A DNA stretch of 19,341 bases from DATBFX01 sp036558305 (GTDB taxonomy: Bacteria > Chloroflexota > Chloroflexia > Thermomicrobiales > UBA6265). A program made the translations under genes and the position numbers. Where the stretch lies: contig DATBFX010000426.1 in the NCBI GenBank assembly GCA_036558305.1, positions 1 to 19,341 of the forward strand. Direction: 5' to 3'. This document shows, in pieces, positions 1 through 7,215 of the stretch. Within the stretch, counting starts at the first letter, position 1. Each line of letters starts with the position of its first letter. The notes under the pieces are model-generated. The model was given only the letters and a program-made list of their open reading frames with translations, ran no database searches and was not told where the DNA came from.

Positions 1-1233
1 CGCGACTGGGAGAAGGCCCGGCGGGTGCCGACCGAACTGGCCGCCGAGCTGGCGCACGCCGCCGCCAGCGGTTACGCGGCCTGGCTCCAGGCGCGTGCCA
101 CGTCCGACTTCGCCGGATTCTTGCCCGCGCTTGAACAGAACATCGCCCTCAAGCGGAGGTACGCGGCTTGCTTCGATGTCCCGACGTACGACGCATTGCT
201 CGACGACTTCGAACCGGGTCTGACTGCCCCGGAAGTCTCCGCGGTGTTCGATCGCCTGAAGGTTGGCCTGCGGCTCCTGATCGAACGGATCGGCGCGAAC
301 ACCGGCGCCGTCGACGATTCGTGCCTCAAGGGCCATTTCCCGCTCGACGGCCAGCAAGCGTTGATGACCCGCATCGCCGGTCGGTTCGGGTTCGCGTCCG
401 GTGTATGGCGTCTCGATCCCACCGCCCATCCGTTCGCCCGGAGTCTGGCGACCACCGACATCCGATTGACCACCCGCTACGACGAGCGAAAGCTGGAAGG
501 CGCGCTTCTCGGCACGATCCATGAGTGCGGGCACGGTCTCTACGAGGAAGGGATCGATCCCTTGTTGGAGCGGACGCCGCTGGCGAGTGGGTGTTCGGCG
601 GCGCTGCACGAGTCGCAGAGCCGGCTGTGGGAAAACCAGCTCGGTCGCGGCCGGCCGTTCTGGCGCTTCGCCCTGCCGTTGCTCCGGGAGACGTTCCCGG
701 AGCGGTTCAACGGCGTCGACGAGGAGACCGTCTACCGCGCCGTCAACAAGATGGAACCGTCGCTGATTCGGGTCGAGGCGGACGAGGTGACTTACCCGAT
801 GCACATCGTCCTCCGCTTCGAGCTTGAACGCGACCTCTTCGAAGACCGTCTCGCGCCGGCTGATCTTCCGGATGCCTGGAACGCCAAGATGCGCGAATAC
901 CTCGGCATCGAGGTGCCGGACGTCGCGGTCGGCGTGCTCCAGGACGTCCACTGGGCCGAAGGACTCTTCGGCTACTTCCCGACCTACGCCCTCGGCACGG
1001 TGCTGGCGGCCCAGATCTGGCAGCGCGTCCGAGCCGACATCCCCGATCTCGACGAGCAGTTCATTCGCGGCGAATTCACCGCGCTGCGCGAGTGGGCGCG
1101 CGAGCACCTGCACCGGTTCGGGCGCAAATTCACACCGAAGGAGACGATCGCCCGCGTCGCCGGCGGTCCGATCGACCCGGAACCGTTCTTGCGGTACGTC
1201 GGCGCGAAAGTCGAAGACCTTTACGGCGCGTAA
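1..1233 (+). CDS. M32 (Taq-type) metallocarboxypeptidase, 5' end cut off by the window
   Basis: A zinc carboxypeptidase that removes C-terminal residues from peptides, normally cytoplasmic. The reading frame is open from base 1, so the gene starts upstream. About 410 residues are visible, against roughly 500 for the family, so about 90 N-terminal residues are missing. A GTG at base 25 is inside the gene and is not a credible start. Family motifs appear in order: DIRLTTRY, the zinc-site HECGH (bases 520-534), HESQSRLWEN shortly after, and the GVLQDVHWAEGLFGYFPTYALG-type block near the C terminus. The two histidines and Glu of HEXGH, plus the Glu of HES, are all intact. An LLM-class oxidoreductase follows 41 bases later on the same strand, so co-transcription is plausible. 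Family assignment is firm; the physiological substrate is unknown. Confidence 0.95.
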   Translation, partial: RDWEKARRVPTELAAELAHAAASGYAAWLQARATSDFAGFLPALEQNIALKRRYAACFDVPTYDALLDDFEPGLTAPEVSAVFDRLKVGLRLLIERIGANTGAVDDSCLKGHFPLDGQQALMTRIAGRFGFASGVWRLDPTAHPFARSLATTDIRLTTRYDERKLEGALLGTIHECGHGLYEEGIDPLLERTPLASGCSAALHESQSRLWENQLGRGRPFWRFALPLLRETFPERFNGVDEETVYRAVNKMEPSLIRVEADEVTYPMHIVLRFELERDLFEDRLAPADLPDAWNAKMREYLGIEVPDVAVGVLQDVHWAEGLFGYFPTYALGTVLAAQIWQRVRADIPDLDEQFIRGEFTALREWAREHLHRFGRKFTPKETIARVAGGPIDPEPFLRYVGAKVEDLYGA

Positions 1234-1274
1234 TCACCGGCTGGCCGAATTGATCTCAGCGACAGGGAGGCGTC

Positions 1275-2240
1275 ATGGCTGTCAAGTTCGGTGTCTTCGT
1301 CCCGCAGGGGTGGCGGATGGACCTCGCCGAGATCGCCGATCCGGTCGAGCAGTTCGAGGCGATGACCAACGTCGCCCGGGTCGCCGACGAGGGCGGTTGG
1401 GACTCGATCTGGGTCTACGACCACTTCCACACCGTGCCGACACCCGAGATCGAGACGACCTTCGAATGTTGGAGTATCACCGCCACCCTCGCGCGCGATA
1501 CCCGGCGTGTCCGCATCGGCCAGATGGTCGGTTGCAACGGGTACCGCAACCCGGCGCTCTACGCCAAGATCGCCTCGACGGTCGACGTCGCCAGCCACGG
1601 CCGCATCAACGCCGGCATCGGCGCCGGTTGGCACGAGCACGAGTGGCGCGCCTACGGCTACCAATGGGACGACACGCCGGTGCGGATGGCGAAGTTTCGC
1701 GAAGCGGTCGAGATCGTCCACAAGATGTGGACCGAGGAGAAACCGGTTTTCCACGGCACGTACTACGCCATCGACGGTCCGATCAACGAGCCGAAGGGCG
1801 CGCAAAAACCCCACATCCCGCTCTGGATCGGCGGCGGCGGCGAGAAGGTGACGCTCAAACTCGTCGCCAAGTGGGGCGACGCCTGCAACGTCGGCGGCGG
1901 CAACCCGGACGTGTGCCGGCAAAAACTCGCCGTCCTCCAACGCCACTGCGGGGAACAGGGGCGCGACTTCGCGGAGATCATCAAGTCGACCAGTCTCATG
2001 ATCTGCCTCGTCGAGAACGAAGCGAACGCCGAGCAGGAAACGGCCAAGGCACGCGGCAAGGCGCCTTTCGAGGAATTCTCGCGCTCCTACCTGGTGGGTT
2101 CGGTCGACACCATTGCTCGTCGCATCGAAGACCTCGTCGCGGTCGGCATCGACTACGTCATCGTCAACACGCCGCGCCTGGCATACGACCAGACGCCGAT
2201 GCGGCGGTTCGTGGGTGAGGTGATCCCTAAATTCTCGTAG
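1275..2240 (+). CDS. LLM-class F420-dependent (luciferase-like) oxidoreductase
   Basis: A 321-residue TIM-barrel flavin/F420-type oxidoreductase of the bacterial luciferase superfamily; the substrate is unknown. The N terminus (KFGVFVPQG), the WDSIWVYDHFH segment, the RVRIGQMV strand, the GRINAGIGAGWHEHEWRAYG block and the PLWIGGGGEK phosphate-binding region are all characteristic. Full length for the family. The ATG is preceded by AGGGAGG five bases upstream (gacagggaggcgtcATG), which fixes the start. F420 rather than FMN use is inferred from the subfamily and cannot be proven here. It lies 41 bases after the M32 peptidase, and a strong hairpin begins 22 bases after its stop, so this pair probably ends a transcript. 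Confidence 0.93.
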   Translation: MAVKFGVFVPQGWRMDLAEIADPVEQFEAMTNVARVADEGGWDSIWVYDHFHTVPTPEIETTFECWSITATLARDTRRVRIGQMVGCNGYRNPALYAKIASTVDVASHGRINAGIGAGWHEHEWRAYGYQWDDTPVRMAKFREAVEIVHKMWTEEKPVFHGTYYAIDGPINEPKGAQKPHIPLWIGGGGEKVTLKLVAKWGDACNVGGGNPDVCRQKLAVLQRHCGEQGRDFAEIIKSTSLMICLVENEANAEQETAKARGKAPFEEFSRSYLVGSVDTIARRIEDLVAVGIDYVIVNTPRLAYDQTPMRRFVGEVIPKFS

Positions 2241-2261
2241 CTTCATCGGTTCTTACCCCGA

Positions 2262-2292
2262 GTGCCACGCGGGCGATTTGCCTGCGTGGTAC
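2262..2292 (+). terminator. Strong GC-rich stem-loop after the oxidoreductase gene
   Basis: A continuous 13-bp stem pairs 2262-2274 with 2280-2292 around the 5-base loop GATTT; the core CCACGCGGGC/GCCTGCGTGG has a single G-U pair. It begins 22 bases after the LLM oxidoreductase stop. There is no clear U-run, so it may stabilise the 3' end or need a factor rather than act as a classical intrinsic terminator. Its right arm overlaps the operator candidate of the following antitoxin gene. Confidence 0.55.
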
Positions 2293-2315
2293 AGTTGTGG
2301 CCACATGTGCTACAG
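2286..2315 (+). promoter_or_regulatory. Candidate autoregulatory operator of the Phd/VapC pair
   Basis: A 10-bp perfect palindrome TGTGGCCACA (2296-2305) is flanked by near-identical direct repeats GTGGTACAG (2286-2294) and GTGCTACAG (2307-2315). The repeats are 21 bases apart, two helical turns. The block ends 14 bases before the antitoxin start codon. Phd-family antitoxins commonly bind palindromes in their own promoter, so this is the natural candidate site. No convincing -35/-10 pair was identified. Confidence 0.4.
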
Positions 2316-2329
2316 GCTAGGAGGGCGAC

Positions 2330-2635
2330 GTGAAGCATATCGATATCGAAGAGTTCTGCGGACGTGCTTCCGATTTCCTCGCCGGTGGCGAAACGGTGAC
2401 CATCGTTCGAAATGGCGAAGCGATGGGCATGTTTGTTCCGTCCGAGGAGATACGGCGAGCCCGGTTGAACGAAGCGCTCGATCGTTTGGGCGAGACCGTA
2501 CAGCAGATTCTCGACAGGACAGGGATGACCGAAGACGAATTAGTACGATTCTTTGATCTCAACCAGCCTCTTCCTGACGAACCATTTCCAGCGCGCGGCT
2601 TGGCAACCGCGACGACCGATGCGTCTGGTCATTGA
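2330..2635 (+). CDS. Phd/YefM-type antitoxin
   Basis: A 101-residue protein beginning MKHIDIEEFCGRASDFLAGG, then ETVTIVRNGEAMGMFVPSEE. This is the alpha-beta-beta layout of the Phd/YefM DNA-binding N domain, with the 'G-E-x-V-x-I-x-R-N-G' strand typical of the family. The C-terminal half is acidic and should bind and neutralise the toxin; the N domain should repress the operon. The GTG start is preceded by AGGAGG (ctaggagggcgacGTG). The end overlaps the downstream PIN-domain gene by 17 bases, a normal coupling in toxin-antitoxin operons. The pairing with a PIN toxin supports the call; no phage-related genes are nearby. Confidence 0.85.
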   Translation: MKHIDIEEFCGRASDFLAGGETVTIVRNGEAMGMFVPSEEIRRARLNEALDRLGETVQQILDRTGMTEDELVRFFDLNQPLPDEPFPARGLATATTDASGH

Positions 2636-3062
2636 TGCCAGCACCGTTGTTGCGGAGGGACTTCGTGATCGCGGACGCGAACTCCTTGCACGCGATGACC
2701 TCGACATCACGATCGCCGTTGAGGCTTGGGCCGAAGCTGAACATGAGCTGCGCAAACGCGTGGCCACGATTGTTCAACGCGCGAGCGAGCGAGGCGAGGA
2801 GGTCAACCAACTCAACGATCGGGTCAACTCGGTAGGGCGATTATTGAAGGTCTCGCCACGGCCTCCCCCCGCGGAGATGTGGGAGGAAGCCCGTTGGCGC
2901 ATCCCACAGGACCCAAGAGACATCCCGACGGTTGCCCTTGCTCTCTGGCTCGACTGCGGCATCTGGACATTTGACAGAGACTTCTTCGGCTGTGGGCTGC
3001 CCGTTTGGTCTACCGAAGTGCTTCAGAGTTACGTGGATCGCGTGCCACGAAACCGAAGATAG
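2619..3062 (+). CDS. PIN-domain ribonuclease toxin (VapC-like)
   Basis: A 147-residue PIN-domain protein, presumably an Mg-dependent RNase toxin neutralised by the antitoxin encoded just upstream. Acidic active-site candidates are Asp6 (LVIDAS), Glu41/Glu43 (AEAEHEL), Asp101 (RDIPTVALAL) and Asp119/Asp121 (WTFDRDFFG). The 'RDIPTVALALWLDCGIWTFDRDFF' type of C-terminal half is classic for the family. I chose ATG 2619 because it places the first beta strand at the N terminus. An in-frame ATG at 2553 would add 22 residues that do not look like PIN sequence. The start lies inside the antitoxin gene (17-base overlap), suggesting translational coupling. Confidence 0.87.
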   Translation: MRLVIDASTVVAEGLRDRGRELLARDDLDITIAVEAWAEAEHELRKRVATIVQRASERGEEVNQLNDRVNSVGRLLKVSPRPPPAEMWEEARWRIPQDPRDIPTVALALWLDCGIWTFDRDFFGCGLPVWSTEVLQSYVDRVPRNRR

Positions 3063-3067
3063 GTCGT

Positions 3068-3112
3068 CGTGACCGTGCCAATCTGGCACTCGGGAGTTCA
3101 CTCCGGGTCACG
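3068..3112 (+). other. Compact three-way-junction inverted-repeat structure after the toxin gene
   Basis: Five bases after the toxin stop, an outer 7-bp stem CGTGACC/GGTCACG (3068-3074 with 3106-3112) encloses two adjacent perfect hairpins. The first is GTGCCA-ATC-TGGCAC (3075-3089). The second is GGAG-TTCA-CTCC (3093-3104, extendable by one T-A pair). Almost every base of the 45 is paired. It may be an RNA 3' end structure, a terminator without a U-run, or a DNA cruciform site. It is not a tRNA: too short, with no anticodon arm. Confidence 0.5.
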
Positions 3113-3124
3113 CCGATGTATACG
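3097..3124 (+). promoter_or_regulatory. Possible promoter for the aldo/keto reductase
   Basis: TTCACT (3097-3102) and TATACG (3119-3124) are separated by 16 bases, upstream of the reductase start at 3196. The -10-like box is the most AT-rich spot in the gap. The -35-like box lies within the folded structure just described, so the two could compete. Motif match only. Confidence 0.3.
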
Positions 3125-3195
3125 ATGATCGTCGCTGACTCTTCGTTCGCCAAGCGGACGACGGCGTCGCTCAAACCTGCCGCAAGGGAGAAACC

Positions 3196-4164
3196 ATGGC
3201 TGAAGACGTCCTCGCGAAACGACCATTCGGGCAGACCGAACTGAGGGTGCCCCCGATCTCCGTCGGTTGCGCGCCACTTGGCGACATGAAGGACACCTTC
3301 CTGTACTCGGTGTCCGAGGAAGACGCGGTCGCCACCATTCGCGCCGCTCTGGCCAGTCCGATTGACTACATCGACACCGCCGCCCTGTACGGCGACGGGG
3401 AGAGCGAGCGTCGGGTCGGGCTCGCGCTCCGCGAACTCGGCGGTCTCCCAAAGGGTGCGATCCTGCAAACCAAACAGGGGCGCGATCCGAAAACCGACGA
3501 CTACAGCGGCGAGACCGTCAAACGCCGGTTGGAGCGCAGTCTCACGCTGCTCGGCGTCGACCACCTCCACATCGTCTACCTGCACGACGCCGAGTGGACG
3601 ACCTTCGACGCGGCGATGGCGCCCGGCGGACCGGTCGGGGTTCTGCGTGACTACAAGGAGCAGGGCGTCATCGGTCATCTCGGCGTCGCGAGTGGTCCGA
3701 ACGGCGTCGAGCTCCAGTACATCGGGACCGGACTCTTCGACGCGGTCATCACCCACAACCGCTACACGCTCTTGAACACCTCGGCCGAGCCGGTGATCGC
3801 GGAAGCGAGCAAGCGCCGTATGGCCGTGCTCAACGCCGCCCCCTACGGCAGCGGCATCCTCGCCAAGGGACCGGAGGCGTACCCGCGCTACTGCTACCAG
3901 CAAGCCTCCGACGAGATGCTCGCCCGCACGCGCGAACTCGCCGACATCTGTTCCCGCCACGGCGTGCCACTCGCCGCCGCGGCGCTCCAATTCTCGCTAC
4001 GCGATCCGCGGATCACTTCCACCATCGTCGGCATGAGCCGTCCGGAGCGGATCGCGCAAACGATCGCCTTCGCGACGCACCCGATTCCTGCCGACGCCTG
4101 GGCCGAAATCGACGCCCTCCCGGCGCCACCGACCAACGACCCCGAAACGAACCGTTGGACGTAG
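3196..4164 (+). CDS. Aldo/keto reductase (aldose/fucose dehydrogenase-like)
   Basis: A 322-residue NAD(P)-dependent TIM-barrel oxidoreductase. The catalytic tetrad is visible: Asp60 (YIDTAALYG), Tyr65, Lys93 (LQTKQG) and His130 (VYLHD). The C-terminal cofactor-binding part (STIVGMSRPERI) is intact. The layout, including N-terminal GQTELRVPPISVGCAPLG and a long insert after the first helix, resembles the D-threo-aldose 1-dehydrogenase/L-fucose dehydrogenase branch; the actual sugar substrate is inferred weakly. The ATG is preceded by AAGGGAG seven bases upstream. The gene is probably monocistronic, converging on the C69 hydrolase. Its TAG stop is formed by the first bases of a palindromic repeat (4161-4256), so the end of the coding region coincides exactly with the element boundary. 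Confidence 0.93.
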   Translation: MAEDVLAKRPFGQTELRVPPISVGCAPLGDMKDTFLYSVSEEDAVATIRAALASPIDYIDTAALYGDGESERRVGLALRELGGLPKGAILQTKQGRDPKTDDYSGETVKRRLERSLTLLGVDHLHIVYLHDAEWTTFDAAMAPGGPVGVLRDYKEQGVIGHLGVASGPNGVELQYIGTGLFDAVITHNRYTLLNTSAEPVIAEASKRRMAVLNAAPYGSGILAKGPEAYPRYCYQQASDEMLARTRELADICSRHGVPLAAAALQFSLRDPRITSTIVGMSRPERIAQTIAFATHPIPADAWAEIDALPAPPTNDPETNRWT

Positions 4165-4256
4165 GGGCGGACCGCCGTGTCCGCCCGATTCCAGAAGGCG
4201 ACGCCGCGATGAGGAAAGGGCGGACAGCGCCCAGAGGGCACCCGGTCCGCCCCCTA
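4161..4256. repeat. GTAG...CTA(C) palindromic repeat element, copy 1
   Basis: A 96-base element. The left hairpin pairs GGGCGGAC (4165-4172) with GTCCGCCC (4179-4186). The right hairpin pairs GGGCGGAC (4218-4225) with GTCCGCCC (4245-4252) and contains an inner GCCC/GGGC hairpin. A 31-base core (4187-4217) separates them. The copy at 8573-8664 is the same element in the opposite orientation: the left 26 bases match it exactly after reverse-complementing, and the right arm differs by two substitutions and one inserted C. The cores are unrelated. The first four bases, GTAG, include the TAG stop of the aldo/keto reductase. It resembles REP/MITE-type intergenic repeats. Confidence 0.8.
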
Positions 4257-4265
4257 TAAGGGGGC
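4249..4265. terminator. Hairpin between the convergent reductase and hydrolase genes
   Basis: GCCCCC (4249-4254) and GGGGGC (4260-4265) flank the loop TATAA. It sits 17 bases beyond the minus-strand hydrolase stop and 85 bases beyond the plus-strand reductase stop, overlapping the end of the palindromic repeat. It could serve both directions. No U-run follows on either side, so intrinsic termination is only possible. Confidence 0.4.
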
Positions 4266-4282
4266 CCTCTTCCAGAACCGCG

Positions 4283-5677
4283 CTAGCGGATTCCAGCCGC
4301 CATTTGCCGGACGCTGTCCTCAGGATGCAGTCCGACATCCCGGTTCACGGTCTCCCAGAACTCCGCCAGCACAGGAAGTGCCTCCGCGCTGCTCCTCTCG
4401 GCGAGTTCGATCGTCAGCCGCTCGGTAAGATCGATCGCCCGGCGCGTCGTCGAATCGACGAGGTCCCCGAGCACCCGGATCGCCCCGTCGCGGTCGCCGC
4501 TCTCCAGCGCATCGAGCGCGACCGACTCCGTCTCGTCCGCCTCGGCGAAGAAGTCGCATTCCAACGCCGCGTACGCCGACCGGACCTCGCCTGCCAGCGA
4601 CGGTGCCTGCGCCACGAGCCGCTGCAACCGCTCAAACTGCCACCAGGGGGAGGCGGCATCGAAGTGCGCATCACCGCAATCGAGGGTCCCCGGCAGTCCG
4701 ACCGCAAACGGGTAGACCGGTCGAAAGACGCTCAGGCATGGGGAGCCGAACGCCGTCCAACACGTCGTCGCGATTTCCCGCGGTCGGTTGGGATGGAGGT
4801 GGACCACCATCGCGGCGGCGGTCTCACCCGCGAACGCCGGGTTGGCGTGCATGCAAATCGTCGGCAGCGCTTGCGCGCCCGTGGGTAGATCGCCGTCGCC
4901 GTGGTCGCGCAGGAGCGACATCATGGCCTGGACGTCGAAGGGTTGACGATGACCACCGAGGACGGAGCGCGCTCGCTCCAGGCGACAGACCCGCGTGCTC
5001 AAATCCGCTTCGGGGTCCTGGTAGGCGTGCGCGAAGTCGAAGTCTCCTTCCACCCACCCTTGTTCGCGCGCGTGCGTCTCGATGCCCGGCGAGGAGCGAT
5101 CGCCGCCGTGGATGGTGAGCAGGTTCGAGATGGCGGCGCGGTCCACCACCCCTTCGGCGACCCAGCGGTGACCGGCGGTTTCCAGAACCCAGGCGCTGTT
5201 CGGGTCGGCGACGATGAACGAGTTTTGGTAGGTGCGAAACGAGTTCGCTTCGCAGGAACCGCCCTGACCGTGGCGCTCGACCAGCGCACCGATGACGTCG
5301 ACCGCCTCCTCTGCATTCCGCGCCCGTTCCAGACCGAGCCGGACCAGATCCATCCCAATCAGCGCGATCTCCTCGTAGGGCTCGCGGGTGTGCACCGCTT
5401 CGTTGCCGATCGCGAGGCCCCACTCGTTGACACCGATCTCGAAGCCCCATAGCCAGTAGGGACGGGAACCGATGACCTCCCAGGTCCGCGGCACCTGCGG
5501 GATGGAGAGGTATTGGCAGCGCACCAACTCACGCGGCCCATGGCGGCGACCGGGGATGTGCGTTAGCGGTTGGCACTCGTTCGGCGCGCGGTCGCTGTTC
5601 TTGGCGAAGATGACCGAACCGTCCGCGGTCGCCGAACCGAGCACGACCGAGGTGTCGCACGAAATGGCGTGTCTCAT
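4283..5677 (-). CDS. C69/secernin-like N-terminal-nucleophile hydrolase (dipeptidase-like)
   Basis: A 464-residue protein starting MRHAISCDTSVVLGSATADG, followed by SVIFAKNSDRAPNE. In the C69 (dipeptidase A/secernin) family the Cys near the N terminus, here Cys7, is the nucleophile after removal of a short propeptide. The FAKNSDR segment is a hallmark. Further family-like blocks are the NEWGLAIGNEAV strand, the GSCEANSFRTYQNSFIVADP region and PTICMHAN. The reading frame is open to 5836, but ATG 5677 places Cys7 correctly and has GGAGG nine bases upstream; the 53 upstream residues look non-coding. It should hydrolyse amide or peptide bonds in small substrates. It is divergent from the amidohydrolase/transporter cluster, sharing a 125-base intergenic region, so a functional link is plausible but unproven. 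Confidence 0.88.
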   Translation of the reverse strand: MRHAISCDTSVVLGSATADGSVIFAKNSDRAPNECQPLTHIPGRRHGPRELVRCQYLSIPQVPRTWEVIGSRPYWLWGFEIGVNEWGLAIGNEAVHTREPYEEIALIGMDLVRLGLERARNAEEAVDVIGALVERHGQGGSCEANSFRTYQNSFIVADPNSAWVLETAGHRWVAEGVVDRAAISNLLTIHGGDRSSPGIETHAREQGWVEGDFDFAHAYQDPEADLSTRVCRLERARSVLGGHRQPFDVQAMMSLLRDHGDGDLPTGAQALPTICMHANPAFAGETAAAMVVHLHPNRPREIATTCWTAFGSPCLSVFRPVYPFAVGLPGTLDCGDAHFDAASPWWQFERLQRLVAQAPSLAGEVRSAYAALECDFFAEADETESVALDALESGDRDGAIRVLGDLVDSTTRRAIDLTERLTIELAERSSAEALPVLAEFWETVNRDVGLHPEDSVRQMAAGIR

Positions 5678-5737
5678 GGCGCCCGACCTCCACGTCTGTC
5701 TGCGGTCGGAAATGTAACCGGATGCGCGAGGCCGCGC

Positions 5738-5766
5738 TTGACAGCGCCTTCGCCCTGCCGTAGCGT
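5738..5766 (+). promoter_or_regulatory. Sigma70-type promoter of the amidohydrolase
   Basis: A perfect -35 box TTGACA (5738-5743) and TAGCGT (5761-5766) lie exactly 17 bases apart, 36 bases upstream of the amidohydrolase start. The same arrangement, TTGACA-N17-TAGGGT, precedes the binding-protein gene, which supports both. Confidence 0.65.
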
Positions 5767-5802
5767 GCCCCGGTTCGGTGCCGAAACAGCGTTTCACGAG
5801 CA

Positions 5803-7071
5803 ATGGGGGTGAACGTGGCGACGGATGGTTCAACAAGCGGCCGGTACGATCTCGTCATCACCGGCGGTGAGGTCGTCGATCCGGGTGCGGGACTCGGCGG
5901 CAAACTCGACGTGGCGATCGCCGGCGGCAAGATCGCCGCGGTCGCGGCAGGCATCGATCCGGGCAGTGCCGAGCGCGTCGATGCAGCCGGTCAGTACGTG
6001 ACGCCGGGACTGGTCGATCTGCACACGCACGTCTACTGGGGCGCCACGTACTGGGGGATCGAACCCGATCCGGTCGCCGCGCGTTCGGGTGTGACGACCT
6101 GGCTGGACGTCGGCAGTTCCGGCGCGTACTCGTTTCCGGGTTTCCGCGAGTACATCGTCAAGCCGAGCAAGTCCCGCGTCTATGCCCTCCTCAACCTCTC
6201 GGCGATCGGCCTGATCGCCCCGACCTACGAGTTCGCCAACCTCGACTACTGCGACGTCGACCTCGCCGCGACGATCGTCGAGGACAACCGCGACGTCATC
6301 GTCGGCATCAAGGCGCGGATCGACAAGGCCACGACCCGTGGCGTTGGCATCCGCCCGCTCGAGATCGCCCGCGTCCTGGCCGACCGCGTCGGCTTGCCGC
6401 TGATGGTCCACATCGGGCAGGGCCCGCCGACGATCGACGAGGTCATCCCGCACCTGCGACCGGGCGACATCCTGACCCACTGCTTCACCGGTCACGACAT
6501 GCGCATCGTCGGCGACGACGGGCTGATCCTGCCGAAGATGAAGGAGTTGCACGACCGCGGCCTGATCCTCGACATCGGCCACGGCGCCGGCTCGTTCAGC
6601 TTCAAGACGGCCCGCAAGATGCTCGATCAGGGAATCCCGCCCGACGTCATCAGCACCGACATCCACCAACTGGCGATCCAGGGACCGATGTTCGACATGC
6701 CGACCACGCTCTCCAAATTCCTCACCCTCGGCATGTCGTTGCCGGACGTCGTCGAGTGCGCCACGTCCCGCCCGGCCGCCGCCATGCGCAAACCGGAGCT
6801 CGGTTCCCTCAAACCCGGCAGCGCCGCCGACGTCGCGCTCTTCCGGATCGAGGAGGGTGACTTCACCTTCCAGGACATCTTCATGAACGAATTGAAGGGC
6901 ACTCAACGGCTCGTCAATACGCTGACCTTGGTCGACGGAGAGAAACTCCCGCGCGTTCCGGAGCGGAAACTCCACCCGTGGGCGGTCTTGCCCGATCACC
7001 AACGCGGCAAGGTCATCCCGCTCGTGCCGGTGCCGGAGGCGCCGGCCGCACCGGAACTCGTGCGCGCCTGA
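5803..7071 (+). CDS. Amidohydrolase/deacetylase-family metallohydrolase (dihydroorotase-like)
   Basis: A 422-residue amidohydrolase-superfamily enzyme that should cleave a C-N bond of an amide or cyclic amide in the cytoplasm. The binuclear metal site is fully visible: His74 and His76 (VDLHTHVYWG), Lys170 as the carboxylated bridging lysine (VGIKARID), His203 (MVHIGQGPP), His226 (LTHCFTGHD) and Asp286 (VISTDIH). The N-terminal beta-sandwich (YDLVITGGEVVDPGAG) and C-terminal part (GSLKPGSAADVALFRI) are typical. The pattern fits the 'amidohydrolase/deacetylase' branch of dihydroorotase homologues rather than pyrimidine biosynthesis; no pyr genes are nearby. ATG 5803 has only a weak Shine-Dalgarno. 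GTG 5815, with GGGGG just upstream, is a good alternative and would remove four residues. It lies 144 bases before the binding protein of an ABC importer, suggesting it processes the imported compound. Confidence 0.9.
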   Translation: MGVNVATDGSTSGRYDLVITGGEVVDPGAGLGGKLDVAIAGGKIAAVAAGIDPGSAERVDAAGQYVTPGLVDLHTHVYWGATYWGIEPDPVAARSGVTTWLDVGSSGAYSFPGFREYIVKPSKSRVYALLNLSAIGLIAPTYEFANLDYCDVDLAATIVEDNRDVIVGIKARIDKATTRGVGIRPLEIARVLADRVGLPLMVHIGQGPPTIDEVIPHLRPGDILTHCFTGHDMRIVGDDGLILPKMKELHDRGLILDIGHGAGSFSFKTARKMLDQGIPPDVISTDIHQLAIQGPMFDMPTTLSKFLTLGMSLPDVVECATSRPAAAMRKPELGSLKPGSAADVALFRIEEGDFTFQDIFMNELKGTQRLVNTLTLVDGEKLPRVPERKLHPWAVLPDHQRGKVIPLVPVPEAPAAPELVRA

Positions 7072-7097
7072 GCGGTGGGTCCTGGCTTTGATCCGAC

Positions 7098-7126
7098 TTG
7101 ACAGCCCCGTCGCTCCCCGCTAGGGT
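7098..7126 (+). promoter_or_regulatory. Sigma70-type promoter of the ABC transporter operon
   Basis: TTGACA (7098-7103) and TAGGGT (7121-7126) lie 17 bases apart, 89 bases upstream of the binding-protein start. The transporter therefore probably has its own promoter in addition to any read-through from the amidohydrolase. The leader of roughly 80 bases shows no riboswitch fold that I recognise. Confidence 0.65.
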
Positions 7127-7215
7127 TCGGGAGGTTTCAGCGCCTCCTCCAACGGACATCGACACGACTGACACCAGGCGCCGCCGCGTGGTCCGGCGCA
7201 CGGAAAGGCAGACAG

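Noticed and set aside
824..2246. Long frames overlapping the LLM oxidoreductase on both strands (464 and 341 codons)
   Set aside because: Shadow frames of the M32 and LLM genes; the translations are low-complexity Arg-rich.
2553..3062. Longer start for the first PIN toxin
   Set aside because: ATG 2553 lies inside the antitoxin frame and adds 22 residues unlike a PIN N terminus; ATG 2619 starts directly at the first strand.
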